Assembly (NCBI GenBank): GCA_024636835.1
Contig: JAGXGH010000075.1
Location: forward strand, 1-64,000
Source: Verrucomicrobiales bacterium
Lineage (GTDB): Bacteria; Verrucomicrobiota; Verrucomicrobiia; Verrucomicrobiales; SLCJ01
Reading direction: 5' to 3'
DNA: 64,000 nucleotides
Shown: positions 1-8,347 of the stretch, piece by piece
How the letters are laid out: every line of letters starts with the position of its first letter
Numbering within the stretch: position 1 is the stretch's first letter
The notes under the pieces: generated by a model
Databases searched by the model: none
Told to the model about the DNA's origin: nothing
Seen by the model: only the letters and a program-made list of their open reading frames with translations
Translations under genes and position numbers: made by a program

Positions 1-3
1 ATA

Positions 4-36
4 TCGTCGGCAGCGTCAGATGTGTATAAGAGACAG
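4..36 (+). other. Illumina Nextera transposase adapter left in the contig
   Basis: These 33 bases are identical to the Nextera read-1 adapter, which ends in the 19-bp Tn5 mosaic end (AGATGTGTATAAGAGACAG). They directly precede genomic coding sequence in the orientation expected of a library molecule. This is synthetic DNA, not biology. It shows that the window begins at an assembly end and that bases 1-36 should be trimmed. Confidence 0.97.
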
Positions 37-37
37 C

Positions 38-169
38 GTTGAAACCGTCGCAGGATTCGCCAAAGAGCGCCTACCTAAAAACCTCCAAGGCATGGTCGAC
101 AAAGCTCTCAACGGTGAAGACATCGCTGGTGGCCTAGGTGGTATGCTCGGCGGCATGTTTGGCAAGTAA
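38..169 (+). CDS. C-terminal fragment of an unknown protein (5' end missing)
   Basis: An open frame runs from the adapter junction to a TAA at 167-169 and encodes 43 residues. It ends in a glycine/methionine-rich tail (GGLGGMLGGMFGK). The piece before the tail is mildly amphipathic (VETVAGFAKERLPKNLQGMVDKAL). The start lies beyond the contig end, so neither family nor function can be assigned. A terminator-like hairpin follows about 150 bp downstream. I judge it real because the frame is open from the junction and the composition is protein-like. It is short, so some doubt remains. Confidence 0.55.
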   Translation, partial: VETVAGFAKERLPKNLQGMVDKALNGEDIAGGLGGMLGGMFGK

Positions 170-319
170 GCAAGCTCCAGGATCGAAGGGAACTCTAATT
201 TTTGTAGAGCCATCCTTCTAGGTGGCTTGAGTGGTTAACGATTAAACCAAGCCCCCACCCAGCCAGCTGGAAGCACGGCTCTCCATTCTTCTCCAGCTCT
301 CTGCCCTCTGACATTTTTT

Positions 320-361
320 AAAAAAAACGCGGCTCCAATCATCGGACATCGCGTTTTTTTG
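320..361. terminator. Bidirectional intrinsic terminator
   Basis: The stem pairs AAAAAAACGCG (321-331) with CGCGTTTTTTT (350-360) around an 18-base loop. The A and T tracts flank the GC core, so it could work in both directions. It sits between the plus-strand gene fragment at the contig start and the minus-strand ftsH operon, where a shared terminator is expected. Confidence 0.75.
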
Positions 362-364
362 TGC

Positions 365-769
365 TCAATTATTCACATCTAAACCCCTCACGAGAACTCG
401 GCGGCATGGGACCCATATCCAAAACGGAAAGCGCACAACCACCTCACGTCGTTCCACCGAATAGCGAATGGCAAACCTTGGAAGTCTCCGCTTCCAACTT
501 GAAGTCTCTATCGTCGTCATCCACGCCTTCCTAGGCGTGTGCAGAATGACAATGGTCGATGAACCAACCTGTGAAAATCTCTCGATCGCTATCGCATTGC
601 TCCACCCTACAAACGCTAGCAAAGGAGCAAGAAGAAGCACAAAACAACCAGCTACACCCACAATCGAGCAAGCTAAGCCCGTGAAAATAATCGTGACTAC
701 CACTCCAATCAGCGCGTGGGTTCGGCGAACCGAGCGCAGATCGAAATCGCAGACAATTATCTCATCCAT
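365..769 (-). CDS. Small two-helix membrane protein downstream of ftsH
   Basis: A 134-residue protein of unknown function. Residues about 18-58 form one long or two closely spaced hydrophobic helices (IGVVVTIIFTGLACSIVGVAG, then FVLLLAPLLAFVGWSNAIAI). A basic, tryptophan-containing soluble C-terminal half follows (about 80-134). The start lies 15 bp downstream of the ftsH stop on the same strand, so it is probably co-transcribed with ftsH and ends at the terminator at 320-361. I do not recognise the family. A role as accessory or substrate of the FtsH membrane protease is only a guess from position. Confidence 0.7.
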   Translation of the reverse strand: MDEIIVCDFDLRSVRRTHALIGVVVTIIFTGLACSIVGVAGCFVLLLAPLLAFVGWSNAIAIERFSQVGSSTIVILHTPRKAWMTTIETSSWKRRLPRFAIRYSVERREVVVRFPFWIWVPCRRVLVRGLDVNN

Positions 770-783
770 TTTGGGATAATCAT

Positions 784-2838
784 CTAAGCCGGAGAACCGG
801 CAAGCGAGGTCTCCTGAAGACCATCACCGTCAGAGTCCTTGGCTTCGTCCTCTTTGGTCTCCTCATCGGGAACTGCTGGAGGCACCGCCATCTTTGGAGG
901 ATCGGTAAGCTCGTTGGTGTCCATGATTTGACGAATGTGATTCGCATCAAGCGTCTCGAATTCGAGCAGCGCCTTGGTGATGGTGTCCATGCGATCGCGC
1001 TTGGCAGTGAGGATTTCCGTGGCTCGTGCGTAGGCTTCGTCAATCAGTCGCCTGACCTCCTCGTCAATAATCTGCGCCGTAGCACTGCCGTAGCTCTTGT
1101 CGCGAGCCATGAACATTTGATCACCCTCGCTGCCGTATTCGACCATGCCAAGCTTCTCACTCATCCCCCATTCACACACCATGCGGCGTGCAATGTTGGT
1201 TGCCTGACGGATGTCGCCCATCGCACCGATAGTCACATCGCCAAAGACAATCTCCTCGGCGACACGGCCACCCATGGCGACGCAGATCTGGTCGAGCAAC
1301 TGGAACTTTCGGAAGTTGTGCCTATCCTCGATCGGCAGCCACATGGTGGATCCAAGTGACGGCCCTCGTGGAATGATGGTCACTTTGTGAAGAGGATCGG
1401 TGTGCTCGAGCATTTCGAGAAGGATTGCATGACCAGCTTCGTGGACCGCTGTGTTTTCTTTCTCCTTCTCGCTGAGAGCAAGGCTACGGCGTTCTTTGCC
1501 CCAGCGAACCTTGTCACGTGCCTCTTCCATTTCAGGCATTCCAATCGCCTTCAATCCACGGCGGGCCGAAAGCAACGCCGCCTCATTGATCAAATTAGCA
1601 AGTTCCGCCCCGGAATAACCGGGCGTGCCACGAGCGATGATAGAGAAGTCCACGGATGCGGCAATCTTCGCCTTGCGCGCGTGCACCAGCAGGATTTCCT
1701 CCCGACCTTTTACATCGGGAAGGTCGACCGTTACTTGACGGTCAAAGCGACCCGGACGTAGTAACGCCGGATCAAGAACATCCGCACGGTTAGTAGCCGC
1801 AATGATGATCACACCGTCCGTGGTGTCGAAACCATCCATCTCGACAAGAAGTTGGTTCAAGGTCTGCTCACGCTCGTCGTGCCCACCGCCCATTCCTTGG
1901 CCACGATGGCGACCGACCGCGTCAATCTCATCGATAAAGATCAAGCATGGCGCGTTCTTTTTCCCCTGCTCGAACATATCGCGCACACGGGAAGCACCAA
2001 CACCAACAAACATCTCAACGAAATCAGAGCCACTAATACTGAAAAACGGAACATCCGCCTCACCGGCAATCGCTTTGGCAAGCAATGTCTTACCTGTGCC
2101 TGGCAGACCCACCATCAGCACACCTTTAGGCAGCATACCGCCGAGTGTCTGAAACTTTTTTGGATCGCGCAGAAACTCAACAATCTCCCAAACCTCTTCC
2201 TTCGCTTCCTCGACACCCGCGACGTCCTTGAAGGTCACGCGGTTTTTGTCTTGGTTGAGCAACTTCGCCCGACTCTTACCAAAGCCCATGGCACCGCGCC
2301 CTGACATTTTCATCTGTTGGCGAAGGATCAAAAGGATCACCACCAGAATAATCACCACCGGCAGTAAGTTCAGCAGAACGAAGCCAAACATGTTGCTCTG
2401 TTCTTCATAGTCGAAAGCAAAGTCGGACTTCTGATCACGAATTAAATTGAGGAAATACTCGCGCTCGAGCGACAAGGGAATCGTTACCACAAAGCCAGTT
2501 TTCTCCACACCCTTGTCGTCCACAGGGTTGGTAAACTTTCCGCGTATCGTCTGTAGATCTGCCCCTTGATCGTAAGATGCCTTGATGCCTTCGAGATCAA
2601 TATTCTTGTCGTTGAGCTCAGCAATGAACTCAGGATAGGTGAGTTTCTTCACATCCGCCTTATTCCCCTGCACCGCCACAGCAGCACCGATAAGTGCGAT
2701 CGCAAAAATCAACAGCGTGATCCCCCGCCAGTTGAAACCTGCGGGCTTTTGGTCTCCACCTTGGCCACCATCTCCACCACGAGGGCCTTTCGGTGGGTTC
2801 TTCTTCTCTTGATCGTTATTATTTGGGGATTCGGACAT
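784..2838 (-). CDS. ftsH: ATP-dependent zinc metalloprotease FtsH
   Basis: Membrane-anchored AAA+ protease that extracts and degrades misfolded or regulatory membrane proteins. Numbered from the upstream ATG at 2847 (687 aa), it shows a charged Gly/Pro-rich cytoplasmic N-terminus, TM1 (about 42-60), a periplasmic domain (about 61-150) and TM2 (about 153-176). Walker A is GLPGTGKT (247-254), Walker B IFIDEID, and the AAA arginine-finger region [20 protein letters not shown]. The zinc site is HEAGH (469-473) and the third ligand region [10 protein letters not shown] (about 541-550). The acidic C-terminal tail is longer than in E. coli. I prefer the ATG at 2838 (MSESPNN), three codons inside. 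The Walker A second residue is Leu where Pro is usual. The gene is divergent from parE. Confidence 0.96.
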   Translation of the reverse strand: MSESPNNNDQEKKNPPKGPRGGDGGQGGDQKPAGFNWRGITLLIFAIALIGAAVAVQGNKADVKKLTYPEFIAELNDKNIDLEGIKASYDQGADLQTIRGKFTNPVDDKGVEKTGFVVTIPLSLEREYFLNLIRDQKSDFAFDYEEQSNMFGFVLLNLLPVVIILVVILLILRQQMKMSGRGAMGFGKSRAKLLNQDKNRVTFKDVAGVEEAKEEVWEIVEFLRDPKKFQTLGGMLPKGVLMVGLPGTGKTLLAKAIAGEADVPFFSISGSDFVEMFVGVGASRVRDMFEQGKKNAPCLIFIDEIDAVGRHRGQGMGGGHDEREQTLNQLLVEMDGFDTTDGVIIIAATNRADVLDPALLRPGRFDRQVTVDLPDVKGREEILLVHARKAKIAASVDFSIIARGTPGYSGAELANLINEAALLSARRGLKAIGMPEMEEARDKVRWGKERRSLALSEKEKENTAVHEAGHAILLEMLEHTDPLHKVTIIPRGPSLGSTMWLPIEDRHNFRKFQLLDQICVAMGGRVAEEIVFGDVTIGAMGDIRQATNIARRMVCEWGMSEKLGMVEYGSEGDQMFMARDKSYGSATAQIIDEEVRRLIDEAYARATEILTAKRDRMDTITKALLEFETLDANHIRQIMDTNELTDPPKMAVPPAVPDEETKEDEAKDSDGDGLQETSLAGSPA

Positions 2839-2847
2839 CGGTAGCAT

Positions 2848-3167
2848 TACGTTTCAGCGGACGAAAAGAGTCACCCGCATGGAGTCGCGAAAGCTAGCAC
2901 ATCGCACCGCCCATGGAAAGCGCGCAGTTCACCCCTCTAAAGCAAGGTGAAACCACCATACAAACGCGGAGTTCGAATGCAGAATCTCACCCCCTGTAGC
3001 GGCGGCTTTGCAAGCGCCGAACGAACGTCCCTCAGCTTCCCTGCCCACCATTCAACACTTAAAAATCGCTAACTCTCAATCAAAGTCGCATTTTATGGCT
3101 GCAGATCGAAGTTTATTAAGTTTTCCTAATTACTTGAAACCAGCGGCTCGAAGAACCATCATTGGGA
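2848..3167. other. Divergent promoter region of ftsH and parE
   Basis: This 320-bp gap must hold the promoters of two divergent genes. I cannot fix -35/-10 boxes with confidence. It becomes AT-rich near parE (about 3060-3130). One GTAG-headed hairpin at 2996-3019 is listed separately. No small reading frame or RNA gene is apparent. Confidence 0.5.
2996..3019 (+). repeat. GTAG-headed palindrome (REP-like)
   Basis: A GTAG tetranucleotide is followed by an imperfect hairpin, GGC(G)GCTT / AAGC(G)GCC with loop TGC. Such a GTAG head plus hairpin is the form of REP sequences mobilised by RAYT transposases, and a RAYT gene lies at 6017-7291. Similar candidates are at 9706, 19384 and 45268. The assignment rests on shape and head only. 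Confidence 0.4.
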
Positions 3168-5030
3168 ATGGCAGAAGCTAAAGTCGATCATAATTACACC
3201 GAAGACAGCATTCGATCGCTCGATTGGAAAGAGCATATCCGAATGCGCCCAGGCATGTATATCGGCAAGCTGGGAGATGGTTCCCAGCACGACGATGGAA
3301 TTTACATCCTTCTTAAGGAAGTCATCGACAACACCATCGACGAGTTTGTCATGGGCTACGGTAAGGAGATTCACATCGACACCACCGACGATGGTCGCAT
3401 AGAAGTGCGCGACTTCGGTCGAGGCATCCCGCTTGGTAAACTAATGGACTGCGCGGCGAAAATAAACACCGGCGCAAAGTATGATTCCGAGGCATTCAAA
3501 AAATCTGTCGGCCTCAACGGCGTCGGCATCAAGGCAGTGAACGCTCTGTCGAACTACTTCGAAATCCAAGCCTATCGCGACGGACAAACCCGCAAAATCG
3601 AGTTCTCGGAAGGCGAAGTAATCAAAGAAATGAAGTCGTCATCGGCGTCGAGTGATCCATCAGGCACTCGCGTCGCCTTCTCGATCGACACCTCAATCTT
3701 CCCCAAACGCACCCGCCTGCGCCCAGAGTGGGTAAGCCGGATGTGTCGCCATTACGCCTATCTAAACACCGGGCTAACTCTCATCTATAACGGACAAAAA
3801 TTTCGCTCGAAAAACGGCCTGCTCGATCTCTTGAATGAGGAGATGAAAGAGGAATCTCTCTACCCTCCTATCCATCTTCAAGGCGAAGATCTCGAAGTCG
3901 TCTTCACCCACACCGTCTCCAGTGGCGACGATTATTTCTCCTTCGTTAACGGCCAGAACACCCACCAAGGTGGCACCCATTTGGCGGCATTCCGCGAGGG
4001 CATCGTGAAGACCATCCGCGAGTATTATAAAAAGAGCTACGACCCTTCCGACATCCGCGCAGGACTAACTGCCGCCATTTCCATCCGCATTCAAGAGCCT
4101 GTTTTCGAATCGCAAACCAAGACAAAGCTGGGGTCCACATCGATCTCACCCGATGGCGAAACCGTCCGCACCTTTATCGGAAACTTCCTCAAAGAACACC
4201 TCGACAACTACCTTCACCGTAACTCCAAGATCGCCGACGCCATCCAAAAGCGCATCGTTGCCGCCGAACGGGAACGCAAGGAACTCAGTGGCATCAAAAA
4301 ACTGGCTCGCGACCGTGCGAAGAAGGCAAAAATCCACAATAAGAAGCTCAGGGATTGCCGTGTTCATTTAGATACGAAACACAAGCGCCGCTCTGAATCG
4401 ACCATCTTCATTACCGAGGGCGACTCGGCCAGTGGCTCGATCACCAAATGTCGCGACGTCGAAACGCAGGCTGTGTTTTCGCTGCGTGGAAAACCACTCA
4501 ACTGCTACTCGCTCAGCAGAAAAGTCGTATACGAAAACGAAGAGTTCAACCTTCTGCAACACGCACTCAACATCGAAGATGGCCTGGAAGGCTTACGCTA
4601 CAGCAACATTGTAATTGCCACCGATGCCGATGTTGATGGAATGCACATTCGCCTCTTGCTCCTCACCTTCTTCCTACAGTTCTTCCGTGAAATCGTTGAA
4701 GCCGGTCACCTCCACATTTTGCAGACTCCCCTTTTCCGCGTCCGCAATAAAAAGGAGACCCGCTACTGCTACACCGAAGAGGAACGCGCCTCCGCAATGG
4801 CAGATCTTGGCAAATCACCGGAGATCACCCGATTCAAAGGACTCGGCGAGATTTCGCCCGATGAGTTCGGCCACATGATCGGACCCGACATGCGGCTTGA
4901 ACCGGTGACTCTCGCCGAGGGGCACCATATCAAGGAAACCCTCGCATTCTACATGGGTAAAAACACCCCCGACCGCCAAGGGTTCATCATCAACCACCTC
5001 AAAGAAGACGTCGTTCGCTCGGATGTGTAA
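3168..5030 (+). CDS. parE: DNA topoisomerase IV subunit B
   Basis: ATPase subunit of a type IIA topoisomerase. Its partner, ParC/GyrA, is not in the window. It has a GHKL ATPase domain with [12 protein letters not shown], the Bergerat helix VIDNTIDE, the Mg-binding region DFGRGIP and the ATP-lid motif [14 protein letters not shown]. The TOPRIM domain follows, with EGDSASGS (usual form EGDSAAGS) and [10 protein letters not shown], then the C-terminal RFKGLGEI. At 620 residues and without the insertion of long GyrB proteins, it matches the compact ParE of Bacteroidetes and PVC bacteria. The ATG at 3168 ([24 protein letters not shown]) is preferred to a TTG two codons upstream. Whether it acts as ParE or as the only GyrB cannot be settled here. 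Confidence 0.93.
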   Translation: MAEAKVDHNYTEDSIRSLDWKEHIRMRPGMYIGKLGDGSQHDDGIYILLKEVIDNTIDEFVMGYGKEIHIDTTDDGRIEVRDFGRGIPLGKLMDCAAKINTGAKYDSEAFKKSVGLNGVGIKAVNALSNYFEIQAYRDGQTRKIEFSEGEVIKEMKSSSASSDPSGTRVAFSIDTSIFPKRTRLRPEWVSRMCRHYAYLNTGLTLIYNGQKFRSKNGLLDLLNEEMKEESLYPPIHLQGEDLEVVFTHTVSSGDDYFSFVNGQNTHQGGTHLAAFREGIVKTIREYYKKSYDPSDIRAGLTAAISIRIQEPVFESQTKTKLGSTSISPDGETVRTFIGNFLKEHLDNYLHRNSKIADAIQKRIVAAERERKELSGIKKLARDRAKKAKIHNKKLRDCRVHLDTKHKRRSESTIFITEGDSASGSITKCRDVETQAVFSLRGKPLNCYSLSRKVVYENEEFNLLQHALNIEDGLEGLRYSNIVIATDADVDGMHIRLLLLTFFLQFFREIVEAGHLHILQTPLFRVRNKKETRYCYTEEERASAMADLGKSPEITRFKGLGEISPDEFGHMIGPDMRLEPVTLAEGHHIKETLAFYMGKNTPDRQGFIINHLKEDVVRSDV

Positions 5031-5120
5031 TACCCTCGCGGTTTTGACTCGCCATACGACGAGTATCATGATGTGAATAGCGAGTCGCAATCCAATCACC
5101 ACTCTACAGTCCTTCCCCCT

Positions 5121-5594
5121 ATGAGCGCCACTAGCGAAACTACGACCAAGCCGGTGATCACCGCAGCCACGGCTGAAGATATTCCGGAATTGGTTACTTT
5201 GCTTGTCGATCTCTTCGAAGTCGAAGCGGACTTTGACCCCAACCCGGAGGCACAACTTCACGGCTTGCAGTTATTAATCGGCAACCCAAGCCGCGGCAGG
5301 ATCTTCGTCATGCGACAAGACGGAAAGATCGTTGCGATGGCGAACCTCTTGTTTTCCGTATCGACGGCACTTGGTGGCTTCGCGCTGATCCTCGAGGACC
5401 TCATTGTCAGCCCCACATCGCGCGGTCACGGCTACGGCACCGAACTGGTGAAATATGTGTTGGAGTTCGCAAGGAAAAAAAAGTTCTCCAGAATCACCTT
5501 GCTCACCGATCGTCTTTCCGTCGAGTCGCAGCGTTTTTTTCAACGCTTTGGTTTCAAGCACAGTGAAATGGTTCCGATGCGTCTGATTCTTTGA
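5121..5594 (+). CDS. GNAT family N-acetyltransferase
   Basis: A 157-residue single-domain acetyl-CoA transferase of unknown substrate. Seen: the N-terminal strand ITAATAEDIPELVTLLVDLF, core strand FALILEDLIVSP, the acetyl-CoA pyrophosphate loop RGHGYGTELV (motif A, Q/RxxGxG/A), and the C-terminal SQRFFQRFGF motif that contacts the acceptor side. The chosen ATG at 5121 begins MSATSETTT. An upstream GTG at 5073 would add 16 polar residues and cannot be excluded. It starts 90 bp after parE on the same strand. A link to parE is not implied by the sequence. Confidence 0.85.
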   Translation: MSATSETTTKPVITAATAEDIPELVTLLVDLFEVEADFDPNPEAQLHGLQLLIGNPSRGRIFVMRQDGKIVAMANLLFSVSTALGGFALILEDLIVSPTSRGHGYGTELVKYVLEFARKKKFSRITLLTDRLSVESQRFFQRFGFKHSEMVPMRLIL

Positions 5595-5646
5595 TTCAAC
5601 CCCAAGTTCAGCCTGATACCACTCAAGGAACGTATTACCTCCTGTC

Positions 5647-5973
5647 ATGTTAGCGTGGTCTGAAATCCTTCCGCGGTTAGCAAATAACCCACAGTTTGTC
5701 TCCCCTGCAGCAGAGGGAGCAGCCATCGCTATGCTCGCGGTGATTTTTTTCCTGGCATTCGCCATCTTCGGCGCTGCCATGGTACTGAGAAAACGCGCAC
5801 GTTCCGCCCCGCGACCAGAATACGAACTTCTCGAAGAACTGAACTCAGATGAACGCCGCCAAGAGCGCGACAAACCATCCAAGCAAGTCAAACCAACAAG
5901 CGGTCGCGAACAAGGCACTAAAAAACCCGGGTGGGAACGCGATGCTGATTGGTGGAAAAAGCAGGACAACTAA
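5647..5973 (+). CDS. Small single-pass membrane protein
   Basis: A 108-residue protein with one strong transmembrane helix (about 24-47, AIAMLAVIFFLAFAIFGAAMVL) followed by RKRAR. A charged, probably cytoplasmic tail ends in WERDADWWKKQDN. The positive-inside rule puts the tail in the cytoplasm. Tails with a WxxDADWWK-type ending recur in small Verrucomicrobia membrane proteins, from my recollection and not from a search. No function is evident. It lies 52 bp after the acetyltransferase and just before the convergent RAYT gene. Confidence 0.6.
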   Translation: MLAWSEILPRLANNPQFVSPAAEGAAIAMLAVIFFLAFAIFGAAMVLRKRARSAPRPEYELLEELNSDERRQERDKPSKQVKPTSGREQGTKKPGWERDADWWKKQDN

Positions 5974-6016
5974 GCCTTTTTCTCAATACACAAAGGCAGC
6001 ACTACTTTTCCATTCC

Positions 6017-7291
6017 TCACTCTTGATAAACATCCACCCGCAGGTCTTTCAAGGTGTGCATTCCAAACTCCGCACGCTTATCAAAATCGCCCGGATCACG
6101 CCACGGTCGCGATGCATGTTTCCTCCCCTCGGGAAACTTCCCTCGGTTACTCTCGAACACCCGCTCGACAAACACCTTACTCCCAATCACCGCCCCGTCC
6201 GTAAAATATCGCACTCGCTTAAGCAACAAACTACCCATCGACATCTGCTTCCCACCGACCGCAGCAGACCCGGCAACGCTCCCAGCTCCATCCCCCCCTA
6301 CAACCACCGTGCAGTCGGCTTCCAGCCGACATGAAGCAGACACCACAACACTCCCCGCTTCATCACCAACTTCTACAGCCCTCACGTGCCTCTTTTTCTT
6401 CGCGCCATCCAAAATCACCTCCAACGCACCTGCGTAATTCTCCCGCGCCTCCGTCCGGCCGCGCTCCCAACTGTCCAGCGCACAATCCATCACCCGGCAG
6501 ATCCCGCGCTTTGCACGACGGCTTCCGCCCAGCGCTTCCGCCCACCCGCACCAGCGATACTCCGCCGGATCGTCCACCAGCCCAGCACGCACAGCGTTCA
6601 AGTCGATGTATTGCGCCATCATCCGCAAAGCCTCACCATTCTCCACCATCACGCTCTTAAATCGATCCATCCACAACGTCCCCCTACGACCGTGACGTTT
6701 GTTATACCAACGCGTAAAGCGTTCCTTCACCTCTTTCATGTAACGTGAAAGATCACCCAACCTAGCGACCACCGATTCAATCACTGCCGCAGCGTCATCC
6801 ACTCGTCCTTGTTCCCGCATCCGCTGTAACTCCGTCTCCAGCGATCGCACCGCTGCAACTGAATACAAACATCTTACGTGCGTCAACAATCTCCGCTCAC
6901 CCTCAGGCCCAGCGAACTCCTCCACCAGCTTCGCCTTATCGGGAATCTCCACCAGCAAATGGAAATGATTCCCCATCACCGAGTAAGTCAGCACCTTCAC
7001 GCGGCAAAATCGCGCCAGCTTCCAGATCAGTGTCTTCAGCGCCTCCTTCTCCACCTCATCGAAGAAGATCTCTCCGCCCACCGTTCGGCTCATCGCGTGG
7101 TAACAGGCCAATTCCCCCTCACCCGCCAGAATCCGCCGACGCCCACCACGCACCGACCGCGAAACCCCGTCCACATCCTTCCGTCTATCCCACCATCCTG
7201 CGCCGACATTCGCCGCCGTCTTCGCCCTCACCCCAACCATCGCCTTCTTCACCTCACCAGACTCAAAATCAATCACTTGTGCCGTTTTCAT
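6017..7291 (-). CDS. REP-associated tyrosine transposase (RAYT, Y1_Tnp / IS200-like)
   Basis: A domesticated-type single-strand transposase that cleaves and rejoins REP hairpins. The 424-residue protein shows the first core strand ending YHAMSRT (64-70), the HUH-like metal motif GNHFHLLVEI (H109, H111), and the helix RYMKEVKERFTRWYNKRHG. The catalytic tyrosine is probably Y184 or Y196. The RAYT signature RGTLWMDRFKSVMVENGEAL is followed by YIDLNAVRAGLVDDPAEYRWCGWAEALGG. The C-terminal about 150 residues are low in motif content and are interrupted by a perfect GTCGGCT/AGCCGAC hairpin. A strong ribosome site (AGGAGG) lies just upstream of ATG 7291. No terminal inverted repeats typical of an insertion sequence are visible, which agrees with a RAYT. 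REP-like targets occur elsewhere in the window. Confidence 0.9.
   Translation of the reverse strand: MKTAQVIDFESGEVKKAMVGVRAKTAANVGAGWWDRRKDVDGVSRSVRGGRRRILAGEGELACYHAMSRTVGGEIFFDEVEKEALKTLIWKLARFCRVKVLTYSVMGNHFHLLVEIPDKAKLVEEFAGPEGERRLLTHVRCLYSVAAVRSLETELQRMREQGRVDDAAAVIESVVARLGDLSRYMKEVKERFTRWYNKRHGRRGTLWMDRFKSVMVENGEALRMMAQYIDLNAVRAGLVDDPAEYRWCGWAEALGGSRRAKRGICRVMDCALDSWERGRTEARENYAGALEVILDGAKKKRHVRAVEVGDEAGSVVVSASCRLEADCTVVVGGDGAGSVAGSAAVGGKQMSMGSLLLKRVRYFTDGAVIGSKVFVERVFESNRGKFPEGRKHASRPWRDPGDFDKRAEFGMHTLKDLRVDVYQE
6314..6330. repeat. Perfect 7-bp hairpin inside the RAYT coding region
   Basis: GTCGGCT and AGCCGAC are perfect complements around TCC and encode part of CRLEADC in the poorly conserved tail of the transposase. 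The shape is that of a REP hairpin captured inside the gene. It may equally be chance or a coding constraint. Confidence 0.35.
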
Positions 7292-7499
7292 ATCCCCTCC
7301 TATAAAACATCCTCGTGCAGGCCAACAACTTTATGCCTGGCATCTTTTTTTCTTGGGGAAGGGATCGCGGCATCAGGCGGGCGCTTTGGATTATGTCCGT
7401 TATATGATTTCGCGGAAGCAGGAGGCGTGACAGGCCGCTTGAGGGTGATGTTTGATGCCAGCCAATAATTAGAAAAACATGGTAAATTGGACTGACCCC

Positions 7500-7531
7500 T
7501 TTTGGCTTTCCTTCCTTTTGGCTTTCCTTTT
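7500..7531. repeat. 16-bp tandem duplication
   Basis: TTTTGGCTTTCC occurs at 7500-7511 and again at 7516-7527, inside two nearly identical 16-bp units. It lies in the 246-bp gap between the RAYT gene and the secreted protein behind it. Nothing else was recognised in that gap except the RAYT ribosome site. Confidence 0.6.
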
Positions 7532-7537
7532 TCGGCC

Positions 7538-7957
7538 CTATTTATCATCAGCCTCGGGTTTACTATTCAGTTCGATAAAAACCGAATGCACCTCGCGGCG
7601 ATCTGCTGACTCAAATTTCAATTTTCTGCTGAAGGTATCCCCCGCATAGATTATAGTTACCAAAATCTCTCCTGAATACGTTTTATTCGGTAAATCTGGG
7701 GATCTAGATACAAACAATGGAAAATAAACGAGTGCATTTCCCGCAAAGTCGGTAGTCACTGGCTGATGAATTTTTCCAATGAGATCACTTGAGAAGTTTT
7801 TCTCGACGTTCGACCTCACTGAGATTTTAGCCCCAGAAATAGTATTACCATCTATTTTTAGATTAACAATAGATTCAGGAGCCGACCAGCCGTCAGTGTA
7901 AACCCCTTGGGCAATACAATTAACGGTAATTGTAAGAAAAATCAGAAGCGATTTCAT
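7538..7957 (-). CDS. Small secreted protein, function unknown
   Basis: A 139-residue protein with an N-terminal signal peptide (MKSLLIFLTITVNCIAQG, cleavage near residue 17). The rest is beta-rich with alternating hydrophobics (SIVNLKIDGNTISGAKISVRS, GNALVYFPLFVS, EILVTIIYAGDTFSRKLKFES), as in an immunoglobulin-like or jelly-roll fold. Its ATG overlaps the stop codon of the truncated frame at 7954-8190 (ATGA), so the two were translated as a coupled pair. A frame ending in a C-terminal domain followed at once by a small exported protein recalls toxin-tip/immunity arrangements. That is inference from layout only. AT content is higher than in the neighbouring housekeeping genes. Confidence 0.6.
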   Translation of the reverse strand: MKSLLIFLTITVNCIAQGVYTDGWSAPESIVNLKIDGNTISGAKISVRSNVEKNFSSDLIGKIHQPVTTDFAGNALVYFPLFVSRSPDLPNKTYSGEILVTIIYAGDTFSRKLKFESADRREVHSVFIELNSKPEADDK

Positions 7958-8190
7958 GGCTTTCTTAATCCTGACACTTTCTCACACCATTGCCTATCCG
8001 GCTCTTCAGCAGGAGGTGTGCCCGCTTTATGGATATTAGGAAAAATATTAGGACACCCATTATTCACTCCAAGATCTTCGAGATTTACGTTTATCTCTGC
8101 AAGCCTATTCCCCTCTAGATTTACCTTCCCTACACCGGAAATCGCCCAACACTCGCTGCAAAGCTCCGCCGATTGCGTGTGAACCTCAAA
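7954..8190 (-). pseudogene. 5'-truncated reading frame, remnant of a larger protein
   Basis: An in-frame stretch of 78 codons runs from just after an upstream TAA (8191-8193) to a TGA that overlaps the next gene's ATG. It has no ATG, GTG or TTG start in frame. It encodes FEVHTQSAELCSECWAIS, then GNRLAEINVNLEDLGV, and ends KAGTPPAEEPDRQWCEKVSG plus five residues. Composition and coupling to the next gene look like the genuine 3' end of a gene whose 5' part is lost. A shorter relative of its PDR...KVSG ending lies 300 bp upstream (8276-8347). The family is not recognised. A C-terminal tip of a large exported or polymorphic protein is possible. Confidence 0.45.
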
Positions 8191-8275
8191 TTAGACACAA
8201 CTAGCCTGCATCAAGGCACAATTCTCCCCTGTCGCCCCTCTTCCTCGCTCCGCCGCTCGCCATCCGTTCTCCAAA

Positions 8276-8347
8276 CTATCCAGAGACCTTCGCCACGTGC
8301 CTATCTGGTGGATCGGTCGAGAGATATACCTTGCCGGGTTCCGGCAT
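8276..8347 (-). other. Possible 23-codon frame coupled to the polymerase stop
   Basis: The ATG at 8347-8345 overlaps the TGA of the Y-family polymerase gene by one base. The frame encodes MPEPGKVYLSTDPPDRHVAKVSG and then TAG. Its ending PDRHVAKVSG resembles PDRQWCEKVSG at the end of the truncated frame at 7954-8190, in protein and in DNA. It is best read as a second, shorter remnant or duplication scar, not as a working gene. Confidence 0.3.

Noticed and set aside
5274-5969. A 231-codon minus-strand frame opposite the acetyltransferase and small membrane protein
   Set aside because: Both plus-strand genes show protein signatures (GNAT loop, transmembrane helix); the opposite frame shows none.
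6054-7468. Several long plus-strand open frames opposite the RAYT gene
   Set aside because: They are rich in Pro, Ser, His and Arg, have no ribosome sites or family signs, and arise from the codon bias of the minus-strand gene.
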